Below are positions 1 through 8,900 of a stretch of DNA of 64,000 bases, piece by piece; position 1 is the stretch's first letter; the number at the start of each line of letters is the position of its first letter. The notes below the pieces were generated by a model. That model searched no databases. It was not told where the DNA came from and saw only the letters and a list, made by a program, of their open reading frames with translations. This stretch comes from an uncultured Lachnospiraceae bacterium. Its GTDB lineage: Bacteria; Bacillota; Clostridia; Lachnospirales; Lachnospiraceae. Both the position numbers and the translations under genes were made by a program. The DNA is taken from assembly GCA_950097145.1 (NCBI GenBank), contig CATNCF010000008.1:1-64000 (forward strand). The letters are read 5' to 3'.

Positions 1-10
1 GTTTTTTCGT

Positions 11-76
11 TGTATAATAAGTTTGTCGTATGGGATCACTTCTTTCGTATATTTTAGTGTGCAAACTTATTATACA
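11..76. repeat. 15-bp perfect inverted repeat
   Basis: Arms tgtataataagtttg (11-25) and caaacttattataca (62-76) are exact reverse complements with 36 bases between them. The unusual length and AT-rich arms suggest an operator or the regulatory region of a gene left of the window rather than a terminator. The function is unknown. Confidence 0.6.
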
Positions 77-187
77 CCCAAATGTCTCATACGGCATTTT
101 TTTCTATAAAAACTTGTAAAGTGGTGTATCGAGAAAAAGCATCCATATTTTTAGCTTTTATGGTATGGTTTTAAACAAACTGTATGG

Positions 188-234
188 AACGCTGTAAGTG
201 CCTATTTATGGGCATTTTCGGCGTTTCTTCTTTT
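188..234 (+). terminator. Weak hairpin, possible terminator
   Basis: An outer stem AACGC/GCGTT (188-192 with 221-225) encloses an inner TGCC/GGCA pair (199-202 with 211-214). A T-rich run follows. The stem is interrupted, so this is tentative. Confidence 0.3.
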
Positions 235-355
235 TATCCTGTCGCACCCAAAACCGTAAAATTAAGAAAAAATGGTGTCAAAGATGGTGTCTGTTTGTGG
301 GAGATGTGTCAGGAATTTAACAAGAATAATTTGGCCGGATAGATAAAGAGGGTTA

Positions 356-384
356 TTGAAAACTGATTGCAGATATGATATATT
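356..384 (+). promoter_or_regulatory. Sigma-A-type promoter for the 533 gene
   Basis: TTGAAA (356-361) and TATATT (379-384) are separated by exactly 17 bases. It lies about 150 bases upstream of the small coiled-coil gene, the only gene it could serve on this strand. Confidence 0.45.
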
Positions 385-532
385 CGACGTAGAAAAGGGA
401 AAAGCCATAGAAGCAGTTCTACTCACAACATTTTTTGTTTTACCTCTGCCCATGCAAAGACAAGGGGTATATCAAATAGTGGAGGTTATTTCTTAGTAGA
501 TAATACAATCACACAAGGGAGCGTGATAAAAT

Positions 533-817
533 ATGACAGATAGTGAAAAACTTGATTTGATTCTAACAGAAATGCAAGAAATGAAAAAAGACATTAACGA
601 TATTAAACAAAAAGCAACAAAAATTGACTTAACTATTGAAAATGAGTTACGTACCAATATAATGCGTGTCGCTGAAGGACATCTTGACTTATCAAGAAAT
701 CTACATGAAGCAATGAAACCTAATAATGAGGTAGAAATGTTAGGAATCAAAGTTAGAATGCTAGAAACAGATGTAAGAGAATTAAAACAAAAGATTTCAT
801 ATTACTCCGGCGGTTAA
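533..817 (+). CDS. Small coiled-coil protein of unknown function
   Basis: A 94-residue, highly charged, helical protein. Residues 1-35 and 68-88 show heptad-like spacing of L/I/M, suggesting a coiled coil. The central stretch contains EGHLDLSRNLHEA, which resembles small hypothetical proteins I have seen in Clostridia whose function is unknown. A ribosome site (ggga, 519-522) precedes the ATG. The last residues (YYSGG) and the stop codon are supplied by the left arm of the palindromic element at 800-960, so the natural C-terminus may have been replaced by the insertion. It stands alone between a promoter and a terminator. Confidence 0.7.
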   Translation: MTDSEKLDLILTEMQEMKKDINDIKQKATKIDLTIENELRTNIMRVAEGHLDLSRNLHEAMKPNNEVEMLGIKVRMLETDVRELKQKISYYSGG

Positions 818-960
818 ATGTCGACGAATTTTACGAAGAATAAATTTTCATCTGCAAGGCGGAAAAACGAGTTGTAGCGAGTGCTACAACGATTGATGAC
901 AACGCGGCAGATGGAAATTTAAGCAAGTAAAAACGTCGATATTTAACCGCCGGAGTAATA
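800..960. repeat. 161-bp palindromic element (MITE/REP-like)
   Basis: The outer arms 800-826 and 934-960 pair over 27 positions with a single G·T. A second stem pairs 841-855 with 907-921, with one G·T. The central hairpin is gttgtagc (871-878), loop gagt, gctacaac (883-890). As RNA this would be one long rod with internal loops. A 49-bp derivative with the same outer arms lies at 56240-56288, which shows that the element is repeated and can lose its centre. It carries no open reading frame of its own. Its left arm provides the stop codon of the upstream gene. Confidence 0.85.
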
Positions 961-987
961 ACCACTTAATATCTAAATTACACACCA

Positions 988-1022
988 ACAGCCGGATATT
1001 TCGAAGTCCGGCTGTAATTTTT
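988..1022 (+). terminator. Rho-independent terminator
   Basis: acagccgga (988-996) pairs perfectly with tccggctgt (1007-1015) across a 10-base loop. aattttt follows. It closes the transcript of the small coiled-coil gene and the palindromic element. Confidence 0.8.
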
Positions 1023-1036
1023 CGTACAGAAAAGAA

Positions 1037-1065
1037 GCTGCGCACTAACTACTTAGTGCGGCAGC
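1037..1065. other. Strong hairpin without T-tract
   Basis: gctgcgcactaa (1037-1048), loop ctac, then ttagtgc and gcagc with one bulged G (1053-1065). No T-run follows on the plus strand. It could be a terminator reading leftward (ttcttttc follows on the minus strand) or the remnant of a repeat. The rest of 1066-1338 contains nothing I can support. Confidence 0.5.
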
Positions 1066-1338
1066 CCCATGTGATGTATGCCCTGCCTTATAGGCCGCTT
1101 TCCTGCAGTTTGTGGCGCTGCCGTTCTGGTTACAGTTCCTTAAGCGAAATCCCCGCCATATTTCAGGATCTCTGGAAAACTCCATCAAAATGTGCTATAC
1201 TGAAAAACAATATAAAAACGAATCAGATATATCTGACAAAAATTGTTCCGCAGAATTCCACTGGATATAATCCTGCCGATACATGAGTAGCACAACCAGA
1301 AATCAGGCATATAGTATAGGGATAGAAAAAAAGGGAGA

Positions 1339-1974
1339 ATGACTGTGGACTATAAACAGGAAATTTTTTACAAGACCCCTCAGCAGAATATGTCTAAAGT
1401 GCCCTTTTACATGGCGTATCCCATGCAGACCGTCTATATGGAAGAACTGGAATATGCCAGGGATTTGGAAAAATTAAAGGGGATGTATCCCAAAGAAGTC
1501 CGTTCTCTCCAGGAATTGGTGGAGGACGAATGTGATAAAATGGAATACGAAGGAAGTCTGATGTTTGATGAATATCCGGATCGTGTGATGGTAGATCGGA
1601 TTGTAAAACGGATTTACAATTCTGCCGAGGAAAACCAGCCGGAACTTCAAAGGATGGAAGCGACAGAATGCGATATGGGAGAGTATGAAAGAGAACAATA
1701 TGAAGAAGGCGCATATGAGGAATTCCAGGAACAGGATATGGAGGCAGAGGAATTGCCGTTAGAGGGAAATCTCATTGCGCAGCGTGGTCCAGGAGGACCG
1801 GGCTGGGGACCGGGAAGGCCGCCGGGACCGCCGCCAGGACCAGGCTGGGGACCGGGAAGACCGCCAGGGCCGCCGCCAAGGAATCCGGGACTGCAGAATC
1901 TTATAGAAGTATTGCTGTTTAATGAAATGTATCAGCGCAGATGCAGGCATAAGAGGTGCCGCCGCTGGTGGTAA
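1339..1974 (+). CDS. Pro/Gly-rich protein, possible spore coat-associated
   Basis: 211 residues with three parts: an N-terminal third with FYMAYPM and a helical segment (about 35-92) containing MYPKEV and YEGSLMFDEYPDR; an acidic Glu/Gln-rich linker (95-145); and a Gly-Pro-Trp-Arg segment (about 149-182) with two copies of GPGWGPGRPPGPPP. The C-terminus is Cys/Arg-rich and ends in RRWW. The YEGSL..DEYPDR segment resembles short proteins common in spore-forming Lachnospiraceae; a coat role is inferred, not shown. A GTG at 1345 has better spacing from agggag than the ATG at 1339. No signal peptide or membrane segment. Confidence 0.7.
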   Translation: MTVDYKQEIFYKTPQQNMSKVPFYMAYPMQTVYMEELEYARDLEKLKGMYPKEVRSLQELVEDECDKMEYEGSLMFDEYPDRVMVDRIVKRIYNSAEENQPELQRMEATECDMGEYEREQYEEGAYEEFQEQDMEAEELPLEGNLIAQRGPGGPGWGPGRPPGPPPGPGWGPGRPPGPPPRNPGLQNLIEVLLFNEMYQRRCRHKRCRRWW

Positions 1975-2104
1975 CAGCCGTTTGCAGAAGATGCGCATTC
2001 CCGCAAATGGCAAAATGCCGCGGATCGGCAGAGTTCCTAGCAGAGGGCAGTAATTATTTGTCATCATTTATAGATAATGTGGAAGCAAATGAGAAAGGGT
2101 TACT

Positions 2105-3322
2105 ATGGAAAAAGTAGAGGAATTATTAGATAAATATTTGAATGAAAAGCTTGTACAGCTTATCATCAGTAATCCAAGAACTGGGGCGGAGGCTGTAAAA
2201 ATCAGTCTCCGTCCAGTATTGCTGAAAGGGAAACTAATATTTCAGGCAGGTATTCAGCAGGAAAAAAAGGTGTTTCATAAAAATATGCCATTACAGGAAG
2301 CGGCAGAAACTATTTTGTGCTGGATGAAGGATTACCGCCAGTTAGAGATTTTTTCTGAGATGGGACAGGTTTCTGTTCTGGTCAGTAAGAAGGGAAAAGT
2401 AACAATTAAGGAGAGAAAAGCCTCTTCCTGTGTAAAAAGGGGTGATTTATCTCATAATAGAAAGAAAAAATATATTTTGGATCCCGCTGAGAAAGTGGAT
2501 TTTTTAGTGGATCTTGGAGTGCAGACCAGGGAAGGGAACATTGTTCATGCAAAATATGATAAGTTCAGGCAGATTAACCGCTTTCTGGAATATATTGAGG
2601 ATATTTTGCAGGAACTTCCCAGAGACAGAGAAGTAACAATTTTGGATTTTGGCTGTGGAAAATCTTATTTGACATTTGCTATGTATTATTATTTTCGAGA
2701 ATTAAAAGGATATAAGGTGCATATCATAGGGCTGGATTTGAAAGAGGATGTGATTTCCCAGTGTCAAAAACTGGCAGAAAAATACGGCTGTCAGGGTTTG
2801 GAGTTTTATGTAGGGGATATTGCCAGCTATCAGGGTGTTTTGCAGGTTGACATGGTGGTAACGCTTCATGCCTGTGACACCGCCACCGACTATGCATTGG
2901 ATAAGGCGGTCCGCTGGGGGGCAAAAGTGATTTTGTCTGTACCCTGCTGCCAGCATGAGTTAAACGGCCAGATAAAGAATGAGCTTTTGGGTCCTGTTTT
3001 ACAGTATGGATTAATCAAAGAACGGATGGCGGCTTTGTTTACGGATGCCCTTCGGGCCCAAATATTGGAGAGCAAAGGTTATGAGGTACAGATTTTGGAG
3101 TTTATTGATATGGAACATACTCCCAAAAATATACTTATCCGCGCAGTGAAAAAGGGCAGGGCAAAAAGCAGTGAGGATTATCACAGAATTATGGAATTTC
3201 TGCAGGTAAGGCCCACGTTCGCAGTTCTGCAGGAGGAAAATGTTCAAAACGGTTTATTTACAGAGCCTTTGATACAGGAAAAGGCAGAGGATAGAGAAGA
3301 AGGAGACAGACAGAATGCGTAA
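2105..3322 (+). CDS. Class I SAM-dependent methyltransferase (Methyltransf_32-like)
   Basis: 405 residues. The N-terminal half (1-120) has no recognised domain. From about residue 135 it is a Rossmann-fold methyltransferase: motif I is ILDFGCGKSYLTF (about 180-192), an acidic loop follows (IGLDLKED), and VVTLHACDTATDYAL with SVPCCQHEL form the later motifs. CDTATD and the paired Cys (PCCQH) are typical of the Methyltransf_32 group, a family related to METTL25/GSTCD; the substrate is unknown and RNA is only a guess. Its 3' end overlaps the next gene by 8 bases, so the two are co-translated. Confidence 0.8.
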   Translation: MEKVEELLDKYLNEKLVQLIISNPRTGAEAVKISLRPVLLKGKLIFQAGIQQEKKVFHKNMPLQEAAETILCWMKDYRQLEIFSEMGQVSVLVSKKGKVTIKERKASSCVKRGDLSHNRKKKYILDPAEKVDFLVDLGVQTREGNIVHAKYDKFRQINRFLEYIEDILQELPRDREVTILDFGCGKSYLTFAMYYYFRELKGYKVHIIGLDLKEDVISQCQKLAEKYGCQGLEFYVGDIASYQGVLQVDMVVTLHACDTATDYALDKAVRWGAKVILSVPCCQHELNGQIKNELLGPVLQYGLIKERMAALFTDALRAQILESKGYEVQILEFIDMEHTPKNILIRAVKKGRAKSSEDYHRIMEFLQVRPTFAVLQEENVQNGLFTEPLIQEKAEDREEGDRQNA

Positions 3323-5840
3323 AGGCGTTATTAAAATTACAGTATTGTTGTTAGTGGCGGCGGCAACAGTGGTATTTATGGGACTTTTTAATCATCAGAG
3401 CCGGGTGGATTTAACTTCTGAGATGGCGCCGGCTACGCTTCCAGTGCTTTGTCTGGTGAGGGAAGATGTGAGAATCAATGAGCTGTATGGCTATCGCCAG
3501 GAAATGGACGGCACAGCAATGCGCGATACCGTTACACCTTTGAAAGAGGATCTTATACTTCCGGTAGTGATTAAGACTTATCAGAACCAGATTAAGGGAA
3601 TATCCTATGAGGTACGATCTATGGATATGCAAAGGCTTATTGAAGACGGTGAGATTAATGATTTTTCCCAGGAAAATGGAGAAATCAGGGTAGAGCTTCA
3701 ATTTGAGAATATCCTTGAACAGGATATGGAATATGTGCTGATTATTAAGGTTGCCAGCAACGAGGAGCCGGTGTACTACTATACCAGAATTATTAGGGAA
3801 AAAGATTATTATGCAAAAGAATCACTGGATTTTGTAATGAATTTCCATACACAGACATTTGACAAGGAACATGCAGGAAATCTGGCGACCTATCTGGAAC
3901 CTGACGGCCAGGCGGATAATACGACGTTACAGAACGTAACTATCCACTCAAATTTGTCTCAGGTGACCTGGGGGGATTTTGCAGTAAAGTGTTTGAAAAA
4001 TCCAGTGCCGTCTATTAAGGAAATGGGAAGTTCCTTTAACACCATTGTGCTCCGTTATGTGGTGACTGCCGCTGGCGATAATGGCGAGGTGGAATACTAT
4101 AATGTGGAAGAGTATTACCGGGTTCGTTATAATAGTGTGAACAGCCGGATGTATCTGTTGAATTATGAGCGGACCATGAACCAGATATTTCGGGGAGAAA
4201 ATGGCATAGTGGATAAAAACCGTCTGTTTCTTGGGATCGCTTCTGCAAATGTAGAATATATGGCAAATGAAAAGGGGAATGTGATCGGCTTTGCCCAGGA
4301 AGGGGAATTGTGGCTCTATAACAGTGACAGCCATGAGCTGTCACAGGTATTCAGTTTTCTTGACCCGGAAGGGATTTCAGAGAGAGAAAATAATGGGCAG
4401 CATCAGATAGAGATTATGCGGATTGATGAGTCGGGGAGTATGGATTTTGTTGTTTATGGCTATATGAACCGCGGACATCATGAGGGTGAGACGGGAATCG
4501 GCGTTTATCGTTTTGACAGTGTGGGAAATACTGTGGAAGAAGAAATATTCCTGCCTTCCAACCGATCTTATGAAATGTTGAAAGCGGACTGGGGCCAGAT
4601 TTTCTATGTCAGCGATGAGAATATGTTTTATCTTTTGGCGGACGGGCAGCTTTACCGGATCGATCTTTCCTCACGAAAAGCAGAGTCTGTGATTGCAGGT
4701 TTGCGGGCGGGCGCCTATGCTGTCTCCAAAGACGGCAGATATATTGCCTGGGAGGATAAGAAAGAAAACCGTTCCAGTACTCTTAAGATTATGGATTTAG
4801 AAGGGGAAGACGTTCGGACAATCAAGGGGGGAAAGAAGGAATACCTCAAGCCAGTGGGATTTGTGGAGAGTGATTTTGTATATGGGACTGCAAAAGCTGG
4901 GGATGTGACAGCAGATTACGCAGGAAACTCCAGATTTCCCATGTACAAAATAACCATAGTAGATAAAAAATCTAAAGTAATTAAAGAATACCAGAAAGAG
5001 GGCTATTATATTTCCAACGCTTTTGTGGAACAGGATACTATTTTTTTGAACAGGGAAAACAGGACAGAAACAGGGTGGATGCCTGCGGAACAAGATACCA
5101 TTAAGAATCAGCAGCTTGCGTCTTCCAGGCTGATTGCCGTGGATACTCTGGTGACGGAGAAGAAGCAGACCCAGATTGTGCTTGTATTTCCAGAGACAGA
5201 AACAGAACTTGCAAGAAATCCTCAGGTGAAAATTCCAAGAGAAGTTGTTCTGGAAGAAGAACGCCATGTGGAACTAAAGACGGATAGACAAGAAGAAAAT
5301 TATTACATTTACAACGGCGGAAAAATATTATTTTCTACCAATTCTATTACTGACGCGATTCTTAAGGCTGATGAAAATATGGGTGTGGTGTTAGGCAGAG
5401 GGCAGAAATATATCTGGCGCAGAGGAAGAAAAAGCAGCCAGCCTGTAATTGGTTCTGGAACGATAGATATCCAGGGAGTCGGTGAGAACTCTGTGGCACG
5501 CTGCCTCACTTATCTGCTGAAGACAGAGGAATTGAGTATTGATGTGGAAGATCTGCTGGCACAGGGGAAGACCCCCAAAGAAATTCTGGCAGAGGCCCTT
5601 GTGGATCGGAAAGTAGCAGATCTTTCCGGCTGCAGTGTAAGCCAGGTGCTGTATTATGTAAATCTTGGAACGCCAGTATTAGGCATGGTAGGGGAGGAAG
5701 CGGTTCTGATTGTTGGATATGACGAGCACAATACCATTTTGTATCGCTCAGGAGAAAATGCGGTTATGAAAATGGGGCTTTTGGACAGCGATTCGTTTTT
5801 TGGGGGAGCCGGAAATATTTTTCTGGGGTACATTGAGTAA
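3315..5840 (+). CDS. Membrane-anchored beta-propeller protein with C39-like tail
   Basis: 841 residues. An N-terminal hydrophobic segment (about 5-25) anchors it, with the rest outside the cell. The middle (about 270-620) has repeated beta-rich blades with phrases such as GELWLYNSDSHE, DGQLYRIDLSS and DGRYIAWED, typical of WD40-like/TolB-like propellers. The last ~120 residues resemble a papain-like C39 fold: NSVARCLTYLL, then GTPVLGMVGEEAVLIVGYDEHN. Active C39 enzymes have a His just before the VLIVGYD strand; here the residues are Glu-Glu-Ala, so this domain is probably inactive. It overlaps the methyltransferase gene. The sigma-28-like promoter of the flagellar operon begins inside its stop codon. 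Confidence 0.75.
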   Translation: MRKGVIKITVLLLVAAATVVFMGLFNHQSRVDLTSEMAPATLPVLCLVREDVRINELYGYRQEMDGTAMRDTVTPLKEDLILPVVIKTYQNQIKGISYEVRSMDMQRLIEDGEINDFSQENGEIRVELQFENILEQDMEYVLIIKVASNEEPVYYYTRIIREKDYYAKESLDFVMNFHTQTFDKEHAGNLATYLEPDGQADNTTLQNVTIHSNLSQVTWGDFAVKCLKNPVPSIKEMGSSFNTIVLRYVVTAAGDNGEVEYYNVEEYYRVRYNSVNSRMYLLNYERTMNQIFRGENGIVDKNRLFLGIASANVEYMANEKGNVIGFAQEGELWLYNSDSHELSQVFSFLDPEGISERENNGQHQIEIMRIDESGSMDFVVYGYMNRGHHEGETGIGVYRFDSVGNTVEEEIFLPSNRSYEMLKADWGQIFYVSDENMFYLLADGQLYRIDLSSRKAESVIAGLRAGAYAVSKDGRYIAWEDKKENRSSTLKIMDLEGEDVRTIKGGKKEYLKPVGFVESDFVYGTAKAGDVTADYAGNSRFPMYKITIVDKKSKVIKEYQKEGYYISNAFVEQDTIFLNRENRTETGWMPAEQDTIKNQQLASSRLIAVDTLVTEKKQTQIVLVFPETETELARNPQVKIPREVVLEEERHVELKTDRQEENYYIYNGGKILFSTNSITDAILKADENMGVVLGRGQKYIWRRGRKSSQPVIGSGTIDIQGVGENSVARCLTYLLKTEELSIDVEDLLAQGKTPKEILAEALVDRKVADLSGCSVSQVLYYVNLGTPVLGMVGEEAVLIVGYDEHNTILYRSGENAVMKMGLLDSDSFFGGAGNIFLGYIE

Positions 5841-5865
5841 AGTTTTCCCGCATTGTTACCGAAAT
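5838..5865 (+). promoter_or_regulatory. Sigma-28 (FliA/SigD)-type promoter
   Basis: TAAAGTTT (5838-5845) is followed after 12 bases by ACCGAAAT (5858-5865), close to the sigma-28 consensus TAAAGTTT-N11-GCCGATAA. TAAA includes the stop codon of the preceding gene. It sits 86 bases before a FliK-like gene, flagellin and fliS, exactly the class of genes sigma-28 drives. No other promoter is evident in the gap. Confidence 0.65.
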
Positions 5866-5950
5866 ACTTAAGGACAGAAGAAGTATTCTGGCTGGATAGA
5901 GGAAGCTTCTTCTAAAGATCATTGAGGATAGAGGATAACGAGGCGCGGAT

Positions 5951-8900
5951 ATGAGAGTAGATAATAGTAATTTGGCAGAGATAGCCAGAACGGCAAATAA
6001 AGTAGAGATTAAAGGGAATGTTACCGTCCTCAAAGAGGAGACTGCTGTCTGTAAAACCCAACAGGATACGGGCAGAGCAGCCTCCGTGCAGCGGACTACG
6101 GTAGACAAACCCTTTTTTTCCGGGGAGTCTCAGTTAGAAGAGATACGCCAGGAGGCGGAACATATGGAAGCACAGCTCCTTCAGGAGAAAATGCAGGTGG
6201 TATCTAATACCATAACAGCGGCAGACTGCGGCAGGATGGAAGAGGATGGGTATTCCGTGAATGATACAGAAGTAGATACCATTGTCACAGAGATGGATAA
6301 GATCAAGATGGAGCTTGCGAAAGCGGGCGTGGATATCAGCGTGTTCGGTGATGTTCCAGACGCGGAGAAGCTGGAAGAACTGGCAGGAAGCGCAGGTGCA
6401 GCCAGACAGCTTGAAGCGGCAATGAAGGAGGCTGATGTTCCAGCTACAGAGGAAAATATGACAGACTGCCAGGACGCCATGCAGCAGGCTGCCGATCTCA
6501 CTTCCTGCAGCGACGAAGCAGTGAAATATATGCTGGATAATGACCTTTCACCTACTGTGGAGAATTTATATATGGCACAGCACTGTACAGGCGGCGCAGC
6601 CGGGCAGCCGGGAGCTGCAGGGATGCAGGTGGATGAAGAGCTAAAGGATCAGATCGCCCAGGTCATTACCCAGGCTGGACGGGTGGTGAATGATACTACG
6701 CTTTCTTACAGCCAGTGGATGATTGAACAGCAGATTCCCTTGACAGCAGAGAATCTGAATTATGTCCTGGATTTGAAAGAGGCGGAACTTCCTCCACAGG
6801 AAGCGCAGGTAATGGAAGCGATGGCGGAAGCGATGGCAGAAGGACAGCGTCCAAAAGACGCAGTTCTTTTGGATGGATATCATAATATAGACCGTGCGAA
6901 GCAGGCGGCGGAAACCATAGAGCATACCACCGACGCAGATGTATGGACGGTTGTGGAACAAGGTGAACCTCTTACAATTGAGAACTTAAAAGCCGCAGGG
7001 AACGGCGGGGCAGAATCAGAAAGAGACGGACGGCATACAGGCTCCCAGGCGGAACATAAGAATCCGCAGATACCAGAGTATGCCAAGGAAGATGCAGCCT
7101 ATCTAAAAGCAAAACGCCAGTTGGAAGAAATCCGTCTGCTGATGACAACACAGGCAAATTACAGTCTGCTGAGAAGGGGAATTTCCATTGAGACGCAGCC
7201 TTTGGAAGAACTGGTAGAACAGTTAAAGGAACAGGAACACGCTTATTATGCAAGTTTACTGAGTCAGAATCATATAGAACCTACCCAGGAAAATACAGAA
7301 GTGTTTGCGGATACTATGGCAAAGACGAAAGAGCTGCGGGAAGTTCCAGCTTACGTTCTGGGAGAAGTACATACAGACAGGGACAGCATGGAGGTCATCC
7401 ATGAGAAGGGCGCTGCCCGGCAGGCACAGATGCAGCGCGCCGGGGAAGCGTATGAGACACTGCAGACAGAACCAAGGGCTGATTTGGGAGACTCCATTCA
7501 GAAAGCATTTCAGAATGTTGACGATATTCTGGAGGATCTGAATTTAGATACTTCAGACGCAAACCGCAGGGCAGTCAGGATTCTTGCCTATAATGAAATG
7601 GCAATTAACCCTGAGTCTGTGATGGAGATGAAGGCGGCAGATCAAAAAGTACAGAATTTGTTCCAGAATCTTACGCCGTCTGTGGTGATGGAACTGATCC
7701 GGGAAGGAGTTAATCCGCTGGAACTGAATGTGGAGGAGCTGAACGCCAAGGCAGAAGAAATTAGGAACCGCTTAGATGACGGAGGAGAAGAGCGGTTCAG
7801 CAAATATCTCTGGAAATTGGAGCAGCGCCATGATATTACCCAGGAAGAGCGCGACAGTTACATTGGTATTTACCGGATGCTGAACCAGCTTGATAAAACC
7901 GATGGCGCGGCAGTTGGCGCACTGGTGCAGCAGGGGGCGGAGATTTCCATGAAAAATCTGCTGACAGCGGTGCGCACCATCCGAAACCCAGGAATTAATG
8001 TTTCTGTAGATGACAATTTCGGGGAAGCAGAAACTGTAAATACCCAGGAACTCAGCATATCTCAGCAGATTGAAGCGTCTTACCAGACAGACTGTGCCAA
8101 GGAGGCCTTGAAATTTGCAACCCCGGAAGGAATGCATCAGGCTCAAAGCTCTAAACCGGTGGAGGATATGACACCGGAAGAACTGCTGTGGCAGCTTCGG
8201 GGCGCGTCTCAGGATACAGAGTCAGAGGAAACCTATTACCAGCATGAGATGGAAGAATTTTCTCAGGCAAAGGAGGCGGAGGCACAGATTATTCAAATGC
8301 TGGCCAGCCGGGATGTGCCGGTGACAGCATATAATATTTTGGCGGCAAACCGCATGATGAACCCACGGGGAGGGATCTTTAAAGATCTTTTTGATTCAGA
8401 AAACCAGGATGGGGAGATCGATTTAGAGCAGGCAAAGGAAGAGATTCTGGAGAGGTTCGGGGAAGCAGTCAAGACGCCGGAAGATATGGCGAAAGCCCAT
8501 AAGAAGCTGGCGGAGACAGCAGAAAATGTTATGAAAACCATGGCAGATTCTAAGGAAGTTACCAGCAGGAATGTGCATGATATGAAAATCATGCACCGGC
8601 AGATTGCTCTTGGAACCAGGATGGCTAAGGAAGAGCATTATGCAATTCCAGTTTTGGTGGCGGATGAGCTGACCAATGTACAATTGAAAATTGTCCGGGG
8701 CAGGGAAGAGAAAGGAAGAGTGGATGTACTCTTTGAGACGCCTAAATTGGGAAAGGTAGCGGCCAGATTCCAGGTGATGGACGATAATGTAAAAGGCTAT
8801 ATTGTTTCAGATTCAGACAGGACAATTCAGGAGATTAAGAACCAGGAAGACATGCTGAAAGAGCAGTTAGGCACAGAGGACAAATCATGGAATATGGATT

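Larger units (their letters stand above)
1..480. other. AT-rich non-coding left edge
   Basis: No convincing gene is visible in this stretch. It holds an inverted repeat (11-25 with 62-76), a possible terminator (188-230), a short direct repeat atggtgtc (two copies near 272-292) and a promoter-like pair (356-384). A 63-codon reading frame on the minus strand (262-453) has no good ribosome site or recognisable motif. The make-up resembles the edge of an integrated element, but no integrase or attachment site is proven. Confidence 0.5.

Noticed and set aside
262..453. 63-codon minus-strand reading frame ending TDTIFDTIFS
   Set aside because: The repetitive tail recalls ends of some integrases, but the rest has no recombinase motif and no ribosome site, so it is not called a gene or an integrase remnant.
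1056..1286. 76-codon reading frame downstream of the hairpin at 1037
   Set aside because: No ribosome site, odd composition and no protein-like pattern; probably chance.
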